Positions 51,392 through 59,806 of a DNA stretch of 64,000 nt are shown piece after piece. This stretch comes from an uncultured Treponema sp. (GTDB taxonomy: Bacteria > Spirochaetota > Spirochaetia > Treponematales > Treponemataceae), in contig CAMKEG010000006.1 of NCBI GenBank assembly GCA_946411505.1, positions 106,672 to 170,671 of the forward strand, read 5' to 3'. The notes below the pieces were generated by a model, which did no database searches, was not told the origin of the DNA, and saw only the letters and a program-made list of their open reading frames with translations. Numbering within the stretch: position 1 is the stretch's first letter; every line of letters begins with the position of its first letter. Made by a program: the position numbers and the translations under genes.

Positions 51392-52102
51392 ATGACAAAT
51401 GAAATTCTTTTGGTCGCGTCGCTCTTGTTCGCGTTCGGCGTCCTGCTTGTGATGTTCCGCTTTTTTAACAAGGGCGGAATCTTTGCTTGGATTGCAATTT
51501 GCACGATTCTTGCCAATGTCGAAGTGCCCGTTTTGGTCAACGCCTTTGGCATGGAGCAAACGCTTGGAAACACGCTCTTTGCCACGACCTTTTTGGCCAC
51601 GGACTTTTTGAGCGAGTTCTACGGAAAAAAAGAAGCCCGCAGGGGAGTCCTTTTGGGAATCATTTCCAGCGTCGCCTTCATTTTCTTTTCGTCAATTTGG
51701 CGCTTTTACGTTCCGTCGCAAAACGACTTTGCCTTTGAGCACTTGAAGAACCTCTTCGCCAACACTCCGCGCATTGTCGCCGCAAGCTTTGTCGGCTTTG
51801 CCGTAAGCGAGTTTTTGGACATTAACCTTTACGATTATTGGTGGCGTCTGTCAGAAAAATTATGCGGAAACAAGCGCGGCTTTTTGTGGCTGCGCAACAA
51901 CGGCTCCACCCTCGTAAGCCAAGCGGTCAACATCACTGTTTTCAACATCCTCGCTTTCGCCGGCCTCTTCGACACGCCCACGTTGATTTCCGTCACAATT
52001 TCCTGCTACGTGATTTACATCGCCACCAGCTTGCTTGACACGCCCTTCATGTATTTTGCGCGAGTCTTGTGGGAAAGGAAGCAGAGGGAAGAAAATAGTT
52101 GA
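51392..52102 (+). CDS. Queuosine-precursor-transporter-like membrane protein (VUT/YhhQ family)
   Basis: A 236-aa protein with about six hydrophobic spans. ILANVEVPVLVNAFG, TTFLATDFLSEFYGKKEAR and SQAVNITVFNILAFAG are the signatures of the vitamin-uptake-transporter family, whose studied members import queuosine precursors. ATG 51392 sits 7 bases after AGGAGGT. The upstream region 51250-51377 contains a GTCAAGGC/GCCTTGAC hairpin; I do not see a preQ1 riboswitch pattern. Confidence 0.82.
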   Translation: MTNEILLVASLLFAFGVLLVMFRFFNKGGIFAWIAICTILANVEVPVLVNAFGMEQTLGNTLFATTFLATDFLSEFYGKKEARRGVLLGIISSVAFIFFSSIWRFYVPSQNDFAFEHLKNLFANTPRIVAASFVGFAVSEFLDINLYDYWWRLSEKLCGNKRGFLWLRNNGSTLVSQAVNITVFNILAFAGLFDTPTLISVTISCYVIYIATSLLDTPFMYFARVLWERKQREENS

Positions 52103-52155
52103 AAAAGCTGTAGTTTGTGGTAAAATAAAGTAATAGACAAAATTTTGAAGGAAGC

Positions 52156-52287
52156 ATGGTGAATACGTTTGGGCAAACTGCAAAGGTCGGAAGGAAGCAA
52201 AGAAGTCTTGAATTTGGAATACACATTCCTTATGAAAATAAGGATAGAGGCGCGGACAATGTTAAAATCACGGACTACCACAAATAA
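52156..52287 (+). pseudogene. Short ORF ending like a HigB toxin (probable higB remnant)
   Basis: ATG 52156 follows GAAGGA. The 43-codon product ends GADNVKITDYHK, the usual HigB C-terminus, but the first ~28 residues do not match HigB, and a full toxin needs ~90 residues. It lies directly before higA and overlaps it, the order of higBA modules. I read it as an internally deleted toxin gene. Confidence 0.5.
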
Positions 52288-52576
52288 AGAACTTCCTAAC
52301 GTTCACCCTGGCGAAGTTTTAAAAGAAGAATTCCTTTTGCCCATGAATGTCAGCGCTTATCGTCTTGCCAAGGAAATCAATGTTACGGAAACGAGAATCT
52401 CGCAAATCGTTCGCGGAAAAAGGGCAGTCACTGCGGACACAGCCATTCGCTTTGCTAAATTCTTTGGAACTACGGCGGAATTTTGGCTCAACCTCCAAAA
52501 TCTTTATGACTTGGAAGAAGAAGAAAGTCAACATTCCGCAGAATTTGAAAGCATCAAAATGTACGCCTATGCGTAA
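52259..52576 (+). CDS. higA: HigA-like antitoxin, XRE-type HTH
   Basis: A 105-aa protein. The HTH spans ~25-75: VHPGEVLKEEFLLPMNVSAY, RLAKEINVTETRISQIVRGK, then FFGTTAEFWLNLQ, all typical of HigA/VapI antitoxins. ATG 52259 gives the usual length. The toxin gene upstream seems to be reduced to its last codons, so this is probably an orphan antitoxin. Confidence 0.82.
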   Translation: MLKSRTTTNKELPNVHPGEVLKEEFLLPMNVSAYRLAKEINVTETRISQIVRGKRAVTADTAIRFAKFFGTTAEFWLNLQNLYDLEEEESQHSAEFESIKMYAYA

Positions 52577-52667
52577 GGTAAATCATTGCTAAGCGGCATC
52601 CTCCAAGCCTCCGCGCTCTTGCAACAATTATTAATAAATACTATAATTCTTTTATCGAGGTAAAGTT

Positions 52668-53690
52668 ATGGAAAAGAATATCGATTGGGGCAATTTGCCC
52701 TTTGGCTACGTTGAATGTTCTAAAAGTTTCGTCGCCAATTTTAAGGACGGCAAGTGGGACGAAGGAACTTTTACAAGCGACCACACTGTCACGCTGAGCG
52801 AGTGCGCGGGCGTCTTGCAATACGCCCAGACTTGCTTTGAGGGCCTAAAGGCCTACACGACACCTGCTGGAAAAATCGTCACATTCCGCCCAGACCTAAA
52901 CGCAAGCCGCATGGCGGATTCTTGCCGCCGCCTTGAAATGCCGGTGTTCCCTGAGGATCGCTTTGTTCAGGCCGTCATAGACACCGTAAAAGCCAATATT
53001 GATTGGGTTCCTCCTTATGGAAGCGGCGCCTCCCTTTACATACGTCCATATATGTTCGGCTCGAACGCGGTGATCGGCGTAAAGCCCGCCGACGAATACC
53101 AGTTCCGCATTTTTGTCACTCCTGTTGGCCCTTACTTTAAAGGCGGAGCCAAGCCGATAAAAATCCGAATTTCAGACCTTGACCGCGCCGCGCCCCACGG
53201 AACCGGCGACATCAAGGCCGGCCTCAACTACGCGATGAGCCTTCACAACATCGTGGACGCGCACAAATGCGGCTACGACGAAAACCTTTACACAGACCCG
53301 GCCTCCCACACATACATCGAGGAGACGGGAGGAGCCAACATCGTCTTTGTCACAAAAGACGGAAAGCTTGTGACTCCAAAGTCGAATTCAATTTTGCCTT
53401 CTGTCAGAAGGCGCTCGATTGTCTATGTCGCCAAAGAATATTTGAAAATGGAAGTTGAGGAACGCAAAATCAACAAGTCGGAATTGTCCGACTTTGCCGA
53501 AGCCGGCCTTTGCGGAACTGCGGCGGTAATCGCTCCTGTAGGAGAAATTGACGACCACGACAAAAAAATCATGATTCCAAGCGGCATGGAAAAGTGCGGT
53601 CCTGTCCTGCAAAAGCTTCGCTCGCTGTTAATCGGCATCCAAATGGGAACCGAAAAAGCGCCCGACGGCTGGATAGTCGAGATAAAATAG
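52668..53690 (+). CDS. ilvE: Branched-chain amino acid aminotransferase
   Basis: PLP enzyme of fold type IV that transaminates 2-oxo acids to leucine, isoleucine and valine. The protein is 340 aa, the length of the eukaryote-like BCAT2 subgroup. Signatures are QTCFEGLKAY, SLYIRPYMFGS, GDIKAGLNYAMSLH with the PLP Lys, and YIEETGGANIVFV. GAGG precedes the ATG, and TATAAT occurs 40 bases upstream. Aspartate kinase follows after one base. Confidence 0.93.
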   Translation: MEKNIDWGNLPFGYVECSKSFVANFKDGKWDEGTFTSDHTVTLSECAGVLQYAQTCFEGLKAYTTPAGKIVTFRPDLNASRMADSCRRLEMPVFPEDRFVQAVIDTVKANIDWVPPYGSGASLYIRPYMFGSNAVIGVKPADEYQFRIFVTPVGPYFKGGAKPIKIRISDLDRAAPHGTGDIKAGLNYAMSLHNIVDAHKCGYDENLYTDPASHTYIEETGGANIVFVTKDGKLVTPKSNSILPSVRRRSIVYVAKEYLKMEVEERKINKSELSDFAEAGLCGTAAVIAPVGEIDDHDKKIMIPSGMEKCGPVLQKLRSLLIGIQMGTEKAPDGWIVEIK

Positions 53691-53691
53691 T

Positions 53692-55017
53692 ATGATAGTA
53701 ATGAAATTTGGCGGTTCGTCCGTGGCCAACGCGGAGCGAATCCGCCATGTGGCAAGCATAATCCAAGCCTACAAAGACAAAAAGCCCGTCGTCGTCCTTA
53801 GCGCGATGGGCGACACCACAGACCACTTGCTGGACGCGGCCGACGCGGCGCTTGCGGGAAACGTCGACATTAGCGGAGTGGAAAAGCTTCACCGCGATTC
53901 CGCCGCCGAATTGGGAATCGACTTTTCTCCCTTTGAGCCGCTCATGCAAGAGCTTAAGCAGCTTTTGACCGGCATCTCGATGATCAAGGAGCTTACCAAG
54001 CGCACCCGCGACTACTTGGTTTCGTTTGGCGAGCGCCTTAGCGTCCGCATGATGGCGGCCTTTTTGAACAAGGAAAAAACTCCTGCGAAATTTTTTGACG
54101 CCTGGGATTTGGGAATCGTAAGCGACTCAAACTTTATGGCCGCCGAGCTTTTGGACGAAGTTTGGAAGAACATTCCGATGGAACTTAACTCCTACGCAAG
54201 CGGCGCCGCCAAAGAGATTCCGATTGTAACCGGCTTCATTTCAAAAGACAAGAAGGGCGACATAACCACGCTTGGACGCGGCGGCTCCGACCTTACCGCG
54301 ACGATTATCGGAAGCGCGATGAAGGCCGACGAAATCCAGACATGGAAGGACGTTGACGGCATCATGACAAGCGACCCCCGCTTGTGCTCGGCCGCTCGCA
54401 CGGTTCCCGAAGTCACTTACGAAGAGGCGCAGGAGCTTGCCATGTTCGGAGCGCAAGTCTTGCACCCGCGCTCGATGGTTCCCTGCCTTAAGGCCGGCGT
54501 TCCTGTGCGCGTGAAGAATTCCTACAACATTCAAAGCCCGGGCTCCATCATCGTGCAAAAACATTCTGGGGCCGTTCCCAAGGTTTGCGCGATAACGGCG
54601 GTCAAGGGCGTCACCCTTATCGACATCACCAGCGCCGGAATGCTTGGCGCGGCGGGCTTTTTGGCCCACATCTTCAACCAGTTCCTTAAGTGGAACGTTA
54701 GCATTGACGTAATCGCGACAAGCGAAGTAAGCGTCTCCCTTACGGTGAACACTAAGGCCGATTTGTCCGGCTTGCTTGAAGACCTCCGCCGCGTGGCCCA
54801 AGTTCAGGCCAGGCCCGGAAAGGCGATTGTCACCGTCATTTGCGACGCGACAAAGTCGGCCGACGTTTTGTCCACTGGCCTTGTGGCCTTGGCCGCGGCA
54901 AAAATCAATCCGCAAATGATAAGCCAGGCCGCGTCGAAGGTGAACATAAGCATGATAGTTGACGACGCGCAGCGCGACGACGCCGTAAAGGCCTTGCACG
55001 CCGCTTACTTCGAATGA
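53692..55017 (+). CDS. lysC: Aspartate kinase
   Basis: Phosphorylates aspartate, the entry to lysine, threonine and methionine synthesis. The protein is 441 aa, monofunctional. MKFGGSSVANAERI is the kinase signature, TLGRGGSDLTATIIG the nucleotide/substrate loop, and SDPRLCSAARTVPEVTYEEA the following conserved block. The last ~130 residues form tandem ACT domains (GAAGFLAHIFNQFLKWNVSI, then NISMIVDD), so feedback control is expected. ATG 53692 or 53701 may start it. Next to dapB and ilvE. Confidence 0.93.
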   Translation: MIVMKFGGSSVANAERIRHVASIIQAYKDKKPVVVLSAMGDTTDHLLDAADAALAGNVDISGVEKLHRDSAAELGIDFSPFEPLMQELKQLLTGISMIKELTKRTRDYLVSFGERLSVRMMAAFLNKEKTPAKFFDAWDLGIVSDSNFMAAELLDEVWKNIPMELNSYASGAAKEIPIVTGFISKDKKGDITTLGRGGSDLTATIIGSAMKADEIQTWKDVDGIMTSDPRLCSAARTVPEVTYEEAQELAMFGAQVLHPRSMVPCLKAGVPVRVKNSYNIQSPGSIIVQKHSGAVPKVCAITAVKGVTLIDITSAGMLGAAGFLAHIFNQFLKWNVSIDVIATSEVSVSLTVNTKADLSGLLEDLRRVAQVQARPGKAIVTVICDATKSADVLSTGLVALAAAKINPQMISQAASKVNISMIVDDAQRDDAVKALHAAYFE

Positions 55018-55021
55018 ACTG

Positions 55022-55140
55022 TCATTGCCGCGCTTGACGCGGCAATCTTTGGACAAAAAAGATGTCCGGGGCAAGCCCGATTGCCAGCGCTCGCAAGAGC
55101 GCAGTTGAATAAACTTCAACTAGCAAAATGGCGCCTAGCG
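55022..55140 (+). repeat. Cluster of small palindromes between lysC and dapB
   Basis: Several hairpins stand side by side: ATTGCCGCG/CGCGGCAAT (55024-55047), GCGCTC/GAGCGC (~55088-55103) and AGTTGAA/TTCAACT (~55104-55123). The first resembles a widespread intergenic palindrome around GCCGCGCTTGACGCGGC. Function unknown; transcription termination after lysC is possible. Confidence 0.5.
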
Positions 55141-55169
55141 ACATAACATGACAAGATAGGGAGAACAAT

Positions 55170-55943
55170 ATGAAAATCGCTTTGGTTGGTTTTGGAAAGA
55201 TGGGACACATGATTAAGGACGCGGCCATTGAGCTGGGCCATGAAGTTTGCGTCACGATTGACTCGTTCGCGCCCGACGCGGACGTGAAAAACGCCGGCGC
55301 CGACGACATTGTCCGCGCGGTAAAGTCCAGCGGCGCCCAGGGCGTGATTGAGTTCACGCATCCAAGCGCGGTCGTCCAAAACCTCAAGGCGCTTGTTCCG
55401 CTTGGCCTTCCGCTTGTGGTCGGAACGACAGGCTGGGCCGACTCCGAAAAAGAGATTGGCGACCTCTGCGCGTCCACCGGCGGAACCCTTGTCCGCTCGT
55501 CAAACTTTTCGACAGGCGTTAACGTCTTTTATAAAATCATTGAAGAAGCCGTAAAGCTTATGAATTCCTACAGCGAATACGACACCGCGATTTGGGAGGC
55601 CCACCACAGCCAAAAGGCCGACAGCCCCAGCGGAACCGCCTTGGAAATCGCGCGCCGCGTGATGGCCAACAATCCTAAAAAGACAAAGATGGTCGTAGAC
55701 GCCTTCCACCAAAAGCCGGACGCTTCGGAACTGCATGTTTCCTCCACAAGATGCGGCTCGATTCCCGGAACCCACACGGTTTTCTTTGACAGCCCGGCCG
55801 ACACGATAGAAATCACCCACCGCGCGCGCGGCCGCCAAGGCTTTGCGATCGGAGCCGTCCGCGCCCTCATTTCGCTTGACAACGCCCTAAAATGTGGTAA
55901 AATTCAAAAAGGAAAGATATATTCTTTAAGCGATTTACAGTAG
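55170..55943 (+). CDS. dapB: 4-hydroxy-tetrahydrodipicolinate reductase
   Basis: Reduces the product of DapA in lysine and diaminopimelate synthesis. The protein is 257 aa. IALVGFGKMGHMIKDAAIEL is the NAD(P) loop, VVGTTGW the middle motif, and EAHHSQKADSPSGTALEIA the catalytic signature with paired His and Lys. ISLDNALKCGKIQKGKIYSL closes it. GGGAGAAC precedes the ATG. Confidence 0.95.
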   Translation: MKIALVGFGKMGHMIKDAAIELGHEVCVTIDSFAPDADVKNAGADDIVRAVKSSGAQGVIEFTHPSAVVQNLKALVPLGLPLVVGTTGWADSEKEIGDLCASTGGTLVRSSNFSTGVNVFYKIIEEAVKLMNSYSEYDTAIWEAHHSQKADSPSGTALEIARRVMANNPKKTKMVVDAFHQKPDASELHVSSTRCGSIPGTHTVFFDSPADTIEITHRARGRQGFAIGAVRALISLDNALKCGKIQKGKIYSLSDLQ

Positions 55944-55955
55944 AGTGGAGCGTTC

Positions 55956-57401
55956 ATGGAAGACTTTCAGAAGGTAGTAGACGGAATAGGGGCGATGGCT
56001 TGCGTCGTCTCGGTTGAGGACTTGGGGAACGGTCGCGCCGGAAAATTCCGCATTGTGACGGGAAACCGCGCCTACATCGATTCCATCGAAAAGCCCGCTC
56101 CCGGAACTGAAATGCTCACCGCAAAGTTCACCCCCAACCAGGAATACACCGCCTACCTTTCCCGCGACCTTAACTTTGAGGACTTTTGCTACAAGGCCGC
56201 GGTCAACAGAAAATGCCTCCATTCCTACGTCCACCCGGAAAGAATGCCCGTTTGGTTCAACATGACGTTCCTGCCGCTTTTGCCGGACCAGGGAAATTTG
56301 CGCCACTGCGTCTACATAATGGAAATAAATTTTGAGGCCAGCTCCGAGCGCCTTTCAAACATATCCGGCGACATGGCGAGCGCCGTTTTGGAAACTTGTA
56401 TCAAGCTTCGCGGAACGAGCGATTTTAGAAAGACGATGGTGGACGTTGTCAAGGACATACGCGACTTGTGCAGCGCGGAGCATTGCTGCATTCTTACGAT
56501 GGACGACATAAACAGAACTTGCTCGGTTTTGTGCGAGTCCTTTAGGGAAGGAAGCCCCTTGCGTCCGATGTCCGAATACTTGGACGAAAGCTTTTATTCC
56601 TTGGCGGAAAGCTGGGAGGCCACGATTGCCGGAAGCAACTGCCTCATCGCGAAGAACGAGCAGGACATGGAAGTCGTAAAAGAGCGAAATCCCGTCTGGC
56701 ACGCGTCGCTCACGTCGGCCGGCGCAAGGAACATCGCGCTCTTTCCGTTAAAGTCGCGCGAGCACCTTTTGGGCTACATGTGGGCCTTGAATTTCAACGC
56801 CGAAAATTCCGTAAAAATAAAGGAAACCTTGGAGCTTACGACATTCATTCTTGGCTCCGAGCTGGGAAACTACCTGCTCTTGGACAGGCTTAAAATTTTG
56901 AGCTCCAAGGACATGCTGACAGGCGTTTTAAACCGCAACGAGATGAACAACTACGTTGACAGCTTGTGCTCCGGCGCGGGCGTTTTGCCAAGCGGGGAGA
57001 GCGATCCCCACCCCGACGAGCCGGTCGGCGTGATTTTCGCGGACTTGAACGGCCTGAAGGGCGTAAACGACAGCGAAGGCCATGTGGCCGGCGACAGGCT
57101 TTTAAAGGACGCGGCCGCCGCTTTGCGGGAAGTTTTTTCGGAGAACGAAATATTCCGCGCCGGCGGCGACGAGTTTTCAATCATCGTTTCGGGAGTCACG
57201 GAAGATGAGCTGTCCAAGAAAATTCAGGAAGTCCGCGACGTTTCCAAAAAATATGAAAAGGTTTCTTTCGCTCTTGGCGGAAGCGTCCAAACGGAAAAGA
57301 AAAACATCCGCGCCGCCCTTCGCAAGGCCGACGAAAACATGTACAGCGACAAAAAGCTTTACTACGAGGCTCACCCCGAAAAGAACCGCCGCGCGCGGTA
57401 A
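55956..57401 (+). CDS. Diguanylate cyclase with N-terminal sensor region
   Basis: A 481-aa cytoplasmic protein without membrane segments. The N-terminal ~130 residues are PAS-like, ~140-320 GAF-like (ETCIKLRGTSDFRKTMVDVV onward), and ~325-475 the GGDEF domain: DMLTGVLNRNEMNNYV, VIFADLNGLKGVNDSEGH and RAGGDEFSIIV with an intact active site. A product-inhibition RxxD is not obvious. It makes the second messenger cyclic di-GMP, which in many bacteria controls surface polysaccharide and motility. Starts 12 bases after dapB. Confidence 0.9.
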   Translation: MEDFQKVVDGIGAMACVVSVEDLGNGRAGKFRIVTGNRAYIDSIEKPAPGTEMLTAKFTPNQEYTAYLSRDLNFEDFCYKAAVNRKCLHSYVHPERMPVWFNMTFLPLLPDQGNLRHCVYIMEINFEASSERLSNISGDMASAVLETCIKLRGTSDFRKTMVDVVKDIRDLCSAEHCCILTMDDINRTCSVLCESFREGSPLRPMSEYLDESFYSLAESWEATIAGSNCLIAKNEQDMEVVKERNPVWHASLTSAGARNIALFPLKSREHLLGYMWALNFNAENSVKIKETLELTTFILGSELGNYLLLDRLKILSSKDMLTGVLNRNEMNNYVDSLCSGAGVLPSGESDPHPDEPVGVIFADLNGLKGVNDSEGHVAGDRLLKDAAAALREVFSENEIFRAGGDEFSIIVSGVTEDELSKKIQEVRDVSKKYEKVSFALGGSVQTEKKNIRAALRKADENMYSDKKLYYEAHPEKNRRAR

Positions 57402-57457
57402 AACTTGCAGGCGGCGTTTTAAAGGCGCGGCCTTGACTTTAAAAACATTGGCGGCGA

Positions 57458-57486
57458 TTGACCAAAAAGGCCTTTGGCGCTAATAT
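57458..57486 (+). promoter_or_regulatory. Promoter of the RRM gene and, by read-through, leuA
   Basis: TTGACC at 57458-57463 and TAATAT at 57481-57486, exactly 17 bases apart, 35 bases before ATG 57522, whose Shine-Dalgarno is AAGGA. I see no separate promoter between the RRM gene and leuA. Confidence 0.65.
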
Positions 57487-57521
57487 AAAAAAAGACGCGC
57501 GATTGGCGCCTAAGGAAAAAA

Positions 57522-57815
57522 ATGGCAAAAAAGCTTTACGTAGGAAACCTTAGTTATTCTACGACAGAAGAGTCGCTGAACGGCTTGTTCGCTCAGTTTG
57601 GAGAAGTTGTTTCGGCAATCGTAATAAAGGACCGCGCCACAGGCCAGTCAAAGGGCTTTGGATTTGTTGAGCTGGCTGACGAAGCCGCCGCCGACAAGGC
57701 GATTGAGGCTCAAAACGGTAAGGAATTTGAAGGACGGCGCATCCGCGTGAACGTGGCCGAAGAAAGAAAGCCGCGTCCGCCACGCTTTAACAACGACCAA
57801 GGATTTAGAGGATAA
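57522..57815 (+). CDS. Single-RRM RNA-binding protein
   Basis: A 97-aa protein that is almost wholly one RNA recognition motif. RNP2 is KLYVGNLSY (~4-12), RNP1 KGFGFVEL (~44-51), and a short Arg/Pro-rich tail ends FNNDQGFRG. Related small RRM proteins occur in cyanobacteria, spirochaetes and some others, often cold-inducible, and bind single-stranded RNA. Its stop lies one base before the leucine leader ORF, so its transcript carries the leu attenuator at the 3' end. Confidence 0.93.
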   Translation: MAKKLYVGNLSYSTTEESLNGLFAQFGEVVSAIVIKDRATGQSKGFGFVELADEAAADKAIEAQNGKEFEGRRIRVNVAEERKPRPPRFNNDQGFRG

Positions 57816-57816
57816 A

Positions 57817-57873
57817 ATGAAAAACACGGCGCTTTTGCTATTGCTAGGACTTCTCGTAGACAGCCATCGTTAA
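57817..57873 (+). CDS. Leucine leader peptide (leuL-like), 18 aa
   Basis: ATG 57817 opens MKNTALLLLLGLLVDSHR and a TAA, with seven Leu among 18 residues, five of them consecutive. GAGG in the last codons of the RRM gene is the ribosome binding site. The ORF stands 89 bases before leuA and directly before a terminator with alternative pairings, so its translation can report on charged tRNA-Leu. Leader peptides of this kind are known from proteobacterial and actinobacterial leu operons. Confidence 0.8.
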   Translation: MKNTALLLLLGLLVDSHR

Positions 57874-57933
57874 AGGCGCCGCCAAAATATTTTGCAAATC
57901 GCAAAGACCGGCGCTTGTCGCCGGTCTTTTTTT
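57827..57933 (+). promoter_or_regulatory. Leucine attenuator preceding leuA
   Basis: Three segments can pair in turn. Segment 1 CGGCGC (57827-57832) lies within the first leader codons. Segment 2 GCGCCG (57876-57881) lies right after the leader stop. Segment 3 CGGCGC (57909-57914) is the 5' arm of the terminator. Segments 1-2 or 2-3 pair perfectly, and 2-3 destroys the terminator. A ribosome stalled on Leu codons covers segment 1, favours 2-3 and allows read-through into leuA. Confidence 0.75.
57903..57933 (+). terminator. Attenuator terminator before leuA
   Basis: AAAGACCGGCG (57903-57913) pairs with CGCCGGTCTTT (57919-57929) around a 5-base loop: 11 bp without mismatch, followed by four more T. 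It ends 28 bases before leuA and also terminates the RRM transcript. Confidence 0.92.
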
Positions 57934-57961
57934 AGCGGCTGAAAAAAAATAGGAGTTAGAT

Positions 57962-59638
57962 ATGGATTCAAAAGGAAAGTATGTTCCCTATCCAAAAGTG
58001 AACATCAAGGACAGAAAGTGGCCGGACGCGGCGATAACAAAGGCTCCGATTTGGTGCTCGGTCGATTTGCGCGACGGAAACCAGGCGCTGATCAATCCGA
58101 TGGGAATCGAGCAAAAACTTGAATTTTTTGACCTGCTTGTGAAGGTGGGCTTTAAGGAAATCGAAGTCGGCTTTCCTTCTTCAAGCGACACTGAATACAA
58201 CTTCATGCGCCGCCTTATCGAAGAGAATCGAATTCCCAACGACGTTACGATCCAAGTTTTGTGCCAGGCCCGCGAGCACTTGGTGAAGAAAACCTTCGAG
58301 GCCATAAAGGGACTTCCCAAGGCGATTTTCCATATCTACAACTCAACGTCTCCGGCCCAGCGCAAATATACGTTCAACAAGAGCAAAGAGGAAATAAAGC
58401 AAATCGCGGTTGACGGCGTGCGCTGCATAAAGGACTGCATGAAGTACGCCGACGGAATCAAAATCCAGCTTGAGTACTCTCCCGAAAGCTTTTCAAACAC
58501 CGAGATTGAATACGCCGTCGAAGTTTGCGAGGCCGTAAAGAACGAGTGGGGCCCGACGCCCGACAACAAAATCATCATAAACCTTCCGACGACGGTTGAG
58601 TGCGCTCTTCCCAGCACCTTCGCAGACCAAATAGAATATTTTTGCAAGAACATAAGCGGCCGCGAAAACGTCATCGTAAGCCTGCACCCCCACAACGACC
58701 GCGGCGAAGGCGTGGCCACTTGCGAGCTTGGCTTGCTTGCCGGCGCCGACCGCGTGGAAGGAACGCTTTTTGGAAACGGCGAGCGCACCGGAAACCTTGA
58801 CGTTGTCGTCGTGGGCCTCAACATGTACAGCCACGGCGTTGACCCCAAGTTGGACTTTACGAACATTCCCGCCTTGGCCGAGGCTTACAAGCGCCTGACG
58901 GATATGGAAATACACCCCAGAACGCCTTACTCAGGCGAGCTTGTCTACACAGCCTTTAGCGGAAGCCACCAAGACGCGATCCGCAAGGGAATGGCCGCCA
59001 GGGCCAAGATGGACGACAACGCCGTTTGGGACGTTCCCTACCTTCCGATTGACCCGCATGACATCGGCCGCCAGTACGAAGGCATCATCCGAATCAACTC
59101 GCAAAGCGGAAAGGGCGGCGCGGCCTTTATCTTGGAAAGCGACTTTGGAATCCAGCCGCCCAAGGCCATGCATCCTGTCATCGGAGCGGCGGTCAAGGAC
59201 GCGGCCGACAAGGCCCAGCGCGAGCTTAAGCCGGAAGAAATCAAGGAAATCTTTGAAAAGAAATGGATCGGCCTTACAAGCCCGCTCAAAATCGAGGAGC
59301 TGGTCGAAACCCACTTGGAGGGCGCGACCGGAGCGGAAAGCGAGGAGCGCGTTTTGTGCAACGCCGACGTCGTTTACAATGGCCAAAAGTACAAGATCAG
59401 CGCCCAAGGCAACGGCCCGCTTGACGCCTTTGTAAACGCTATGAAGCAAACGCCCGCGCCCAAGTTCAACATCACGAGCTTCCACGAGCACAGCATCGGA
59501 AGCGGAAACGACGCCAAGGCCATGGGCTACGTCCAAATCACCAAAGAGGACGGAAGCCAAGTTTGGGGCGTAGGCCGCTCCAGCAACGTCGGCCGCGCGG
59601 GCATAGCCGCCGTAGTTTCAGCTTTGAATCAGGCGTAG
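57962..59638 (+). CDS. leuA: 2-isopropylmalate synthase
   Basis: Joins acetyl-CoA to 2-oxoisovalerate, the first step of leucine synthesis. The protein is 558 aa, the long LeuA2 form. IWCSVDLRDGNQALINPMGI holds the Asp-Arg signature, VSLHPHNDRGEGVATCELGL the metal His pair, and GTLFGNGERTGNLD is typical. The C-terminal ~120 residues form the regulatory LeuA dimer domain, the site of leucine feedback. AGGAG stands upstream of the ATG. A leader peptide and attenuator precede it. No leuB, leuC or leuD follows. Confidence 0.95.
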   Translation: MDSKGKYVPYPKVNIKDRKWPDAAITKAPIWCSVDLRDGNQALINPMGIEQKLEFFDLLVKVGFKEIEVGFPSSSDTEYNFMRRLIEENRIPNDVTIQVLCQAREHLVKKTFEAIKGLPKAIFHIYNSTSPAQRKYTFNKSKEEIKQIAVDGVRCIKDCMKYADGIKIQLEYSPESFSNTEIEYAVEVCEAVKNEWGPTPDNKIIINLPTTVECALPSTFADQIEYFCKNISGRENVIVSLHPHNDRGEGVATCELGLLAGADRVEGTLFGNGERTGNLDVVVVGLNMYSHGVDPKLDFTNIPALAEAYKRLTDMEIHPRTPYSGELVYTAFSGSHQDAIRKGMAARAKMDDNAVWDVPYLPIDPHDIGRQYEGIIRINSQSGKGGAAFILESDFGIQPPKAMHPVIGAAVKDAADKAQRELKPEEIKEIFEKKWIGLTSPLKIEELVETHLEGATGAESEERVLCNADVVYNGQKYKISAQGNGPLDAFVNAMKQTPAPKFNITSFHEHSIGSGNDAKAMGYVQITKEDGSQVWGVGRSSNVGRAGIAAVVSALNQA

Positions 59639-59660
59639 GCCCAAAAGCGGCAGAAAAAAA

Positions 59661-59687
59661 GCCCTTTCGTTCAACGAACGAAAGGGC
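59661..59687. terminator. Hairpin after leuA
   Basis: GCCCTTTCGTT (59661-59671) pairs perfectly with AACGAAAGGGC (59677-59687). A runs flank it on both sides of the plus strand, so the U tract of a classical terminator would arise only on the minus-strand transcript. For leuA it may act as an mRNA 3' end stabiliser. Confidence 0.6.
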
Positions 59688-59771
59688 AAAAAAGGAGAGG
59701 AGGATGCGGCAAAGTTTTAAAGCCGCAGAACGCGCCGTTTTCCCGCCGCGTTCACTAAATAAACCTCTCTC

Positions 59772-59800
59772 TTGCCGATTGGTTACAAATTTGATAAACT
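59772..59800 (+). promoter_or_regulatory. Leaderless promoter of the exonuclease III gene
   Basis: TTGCCG at 59772-59777, a 17-base spacer, TAAACT at 59795-59800, then 6 bases to ATG 59807. No Shine-Dalgarno site. Confidence 0.6.
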
Positions 59801-59806
59801 AAAAAC

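Noticed and set aside
54241..55119. Long minus-strand frame opposite aspartate kinase
   Set aside because: It arises from GC-rich third positions of lysC. No ribosome binding site or recognisable domain.
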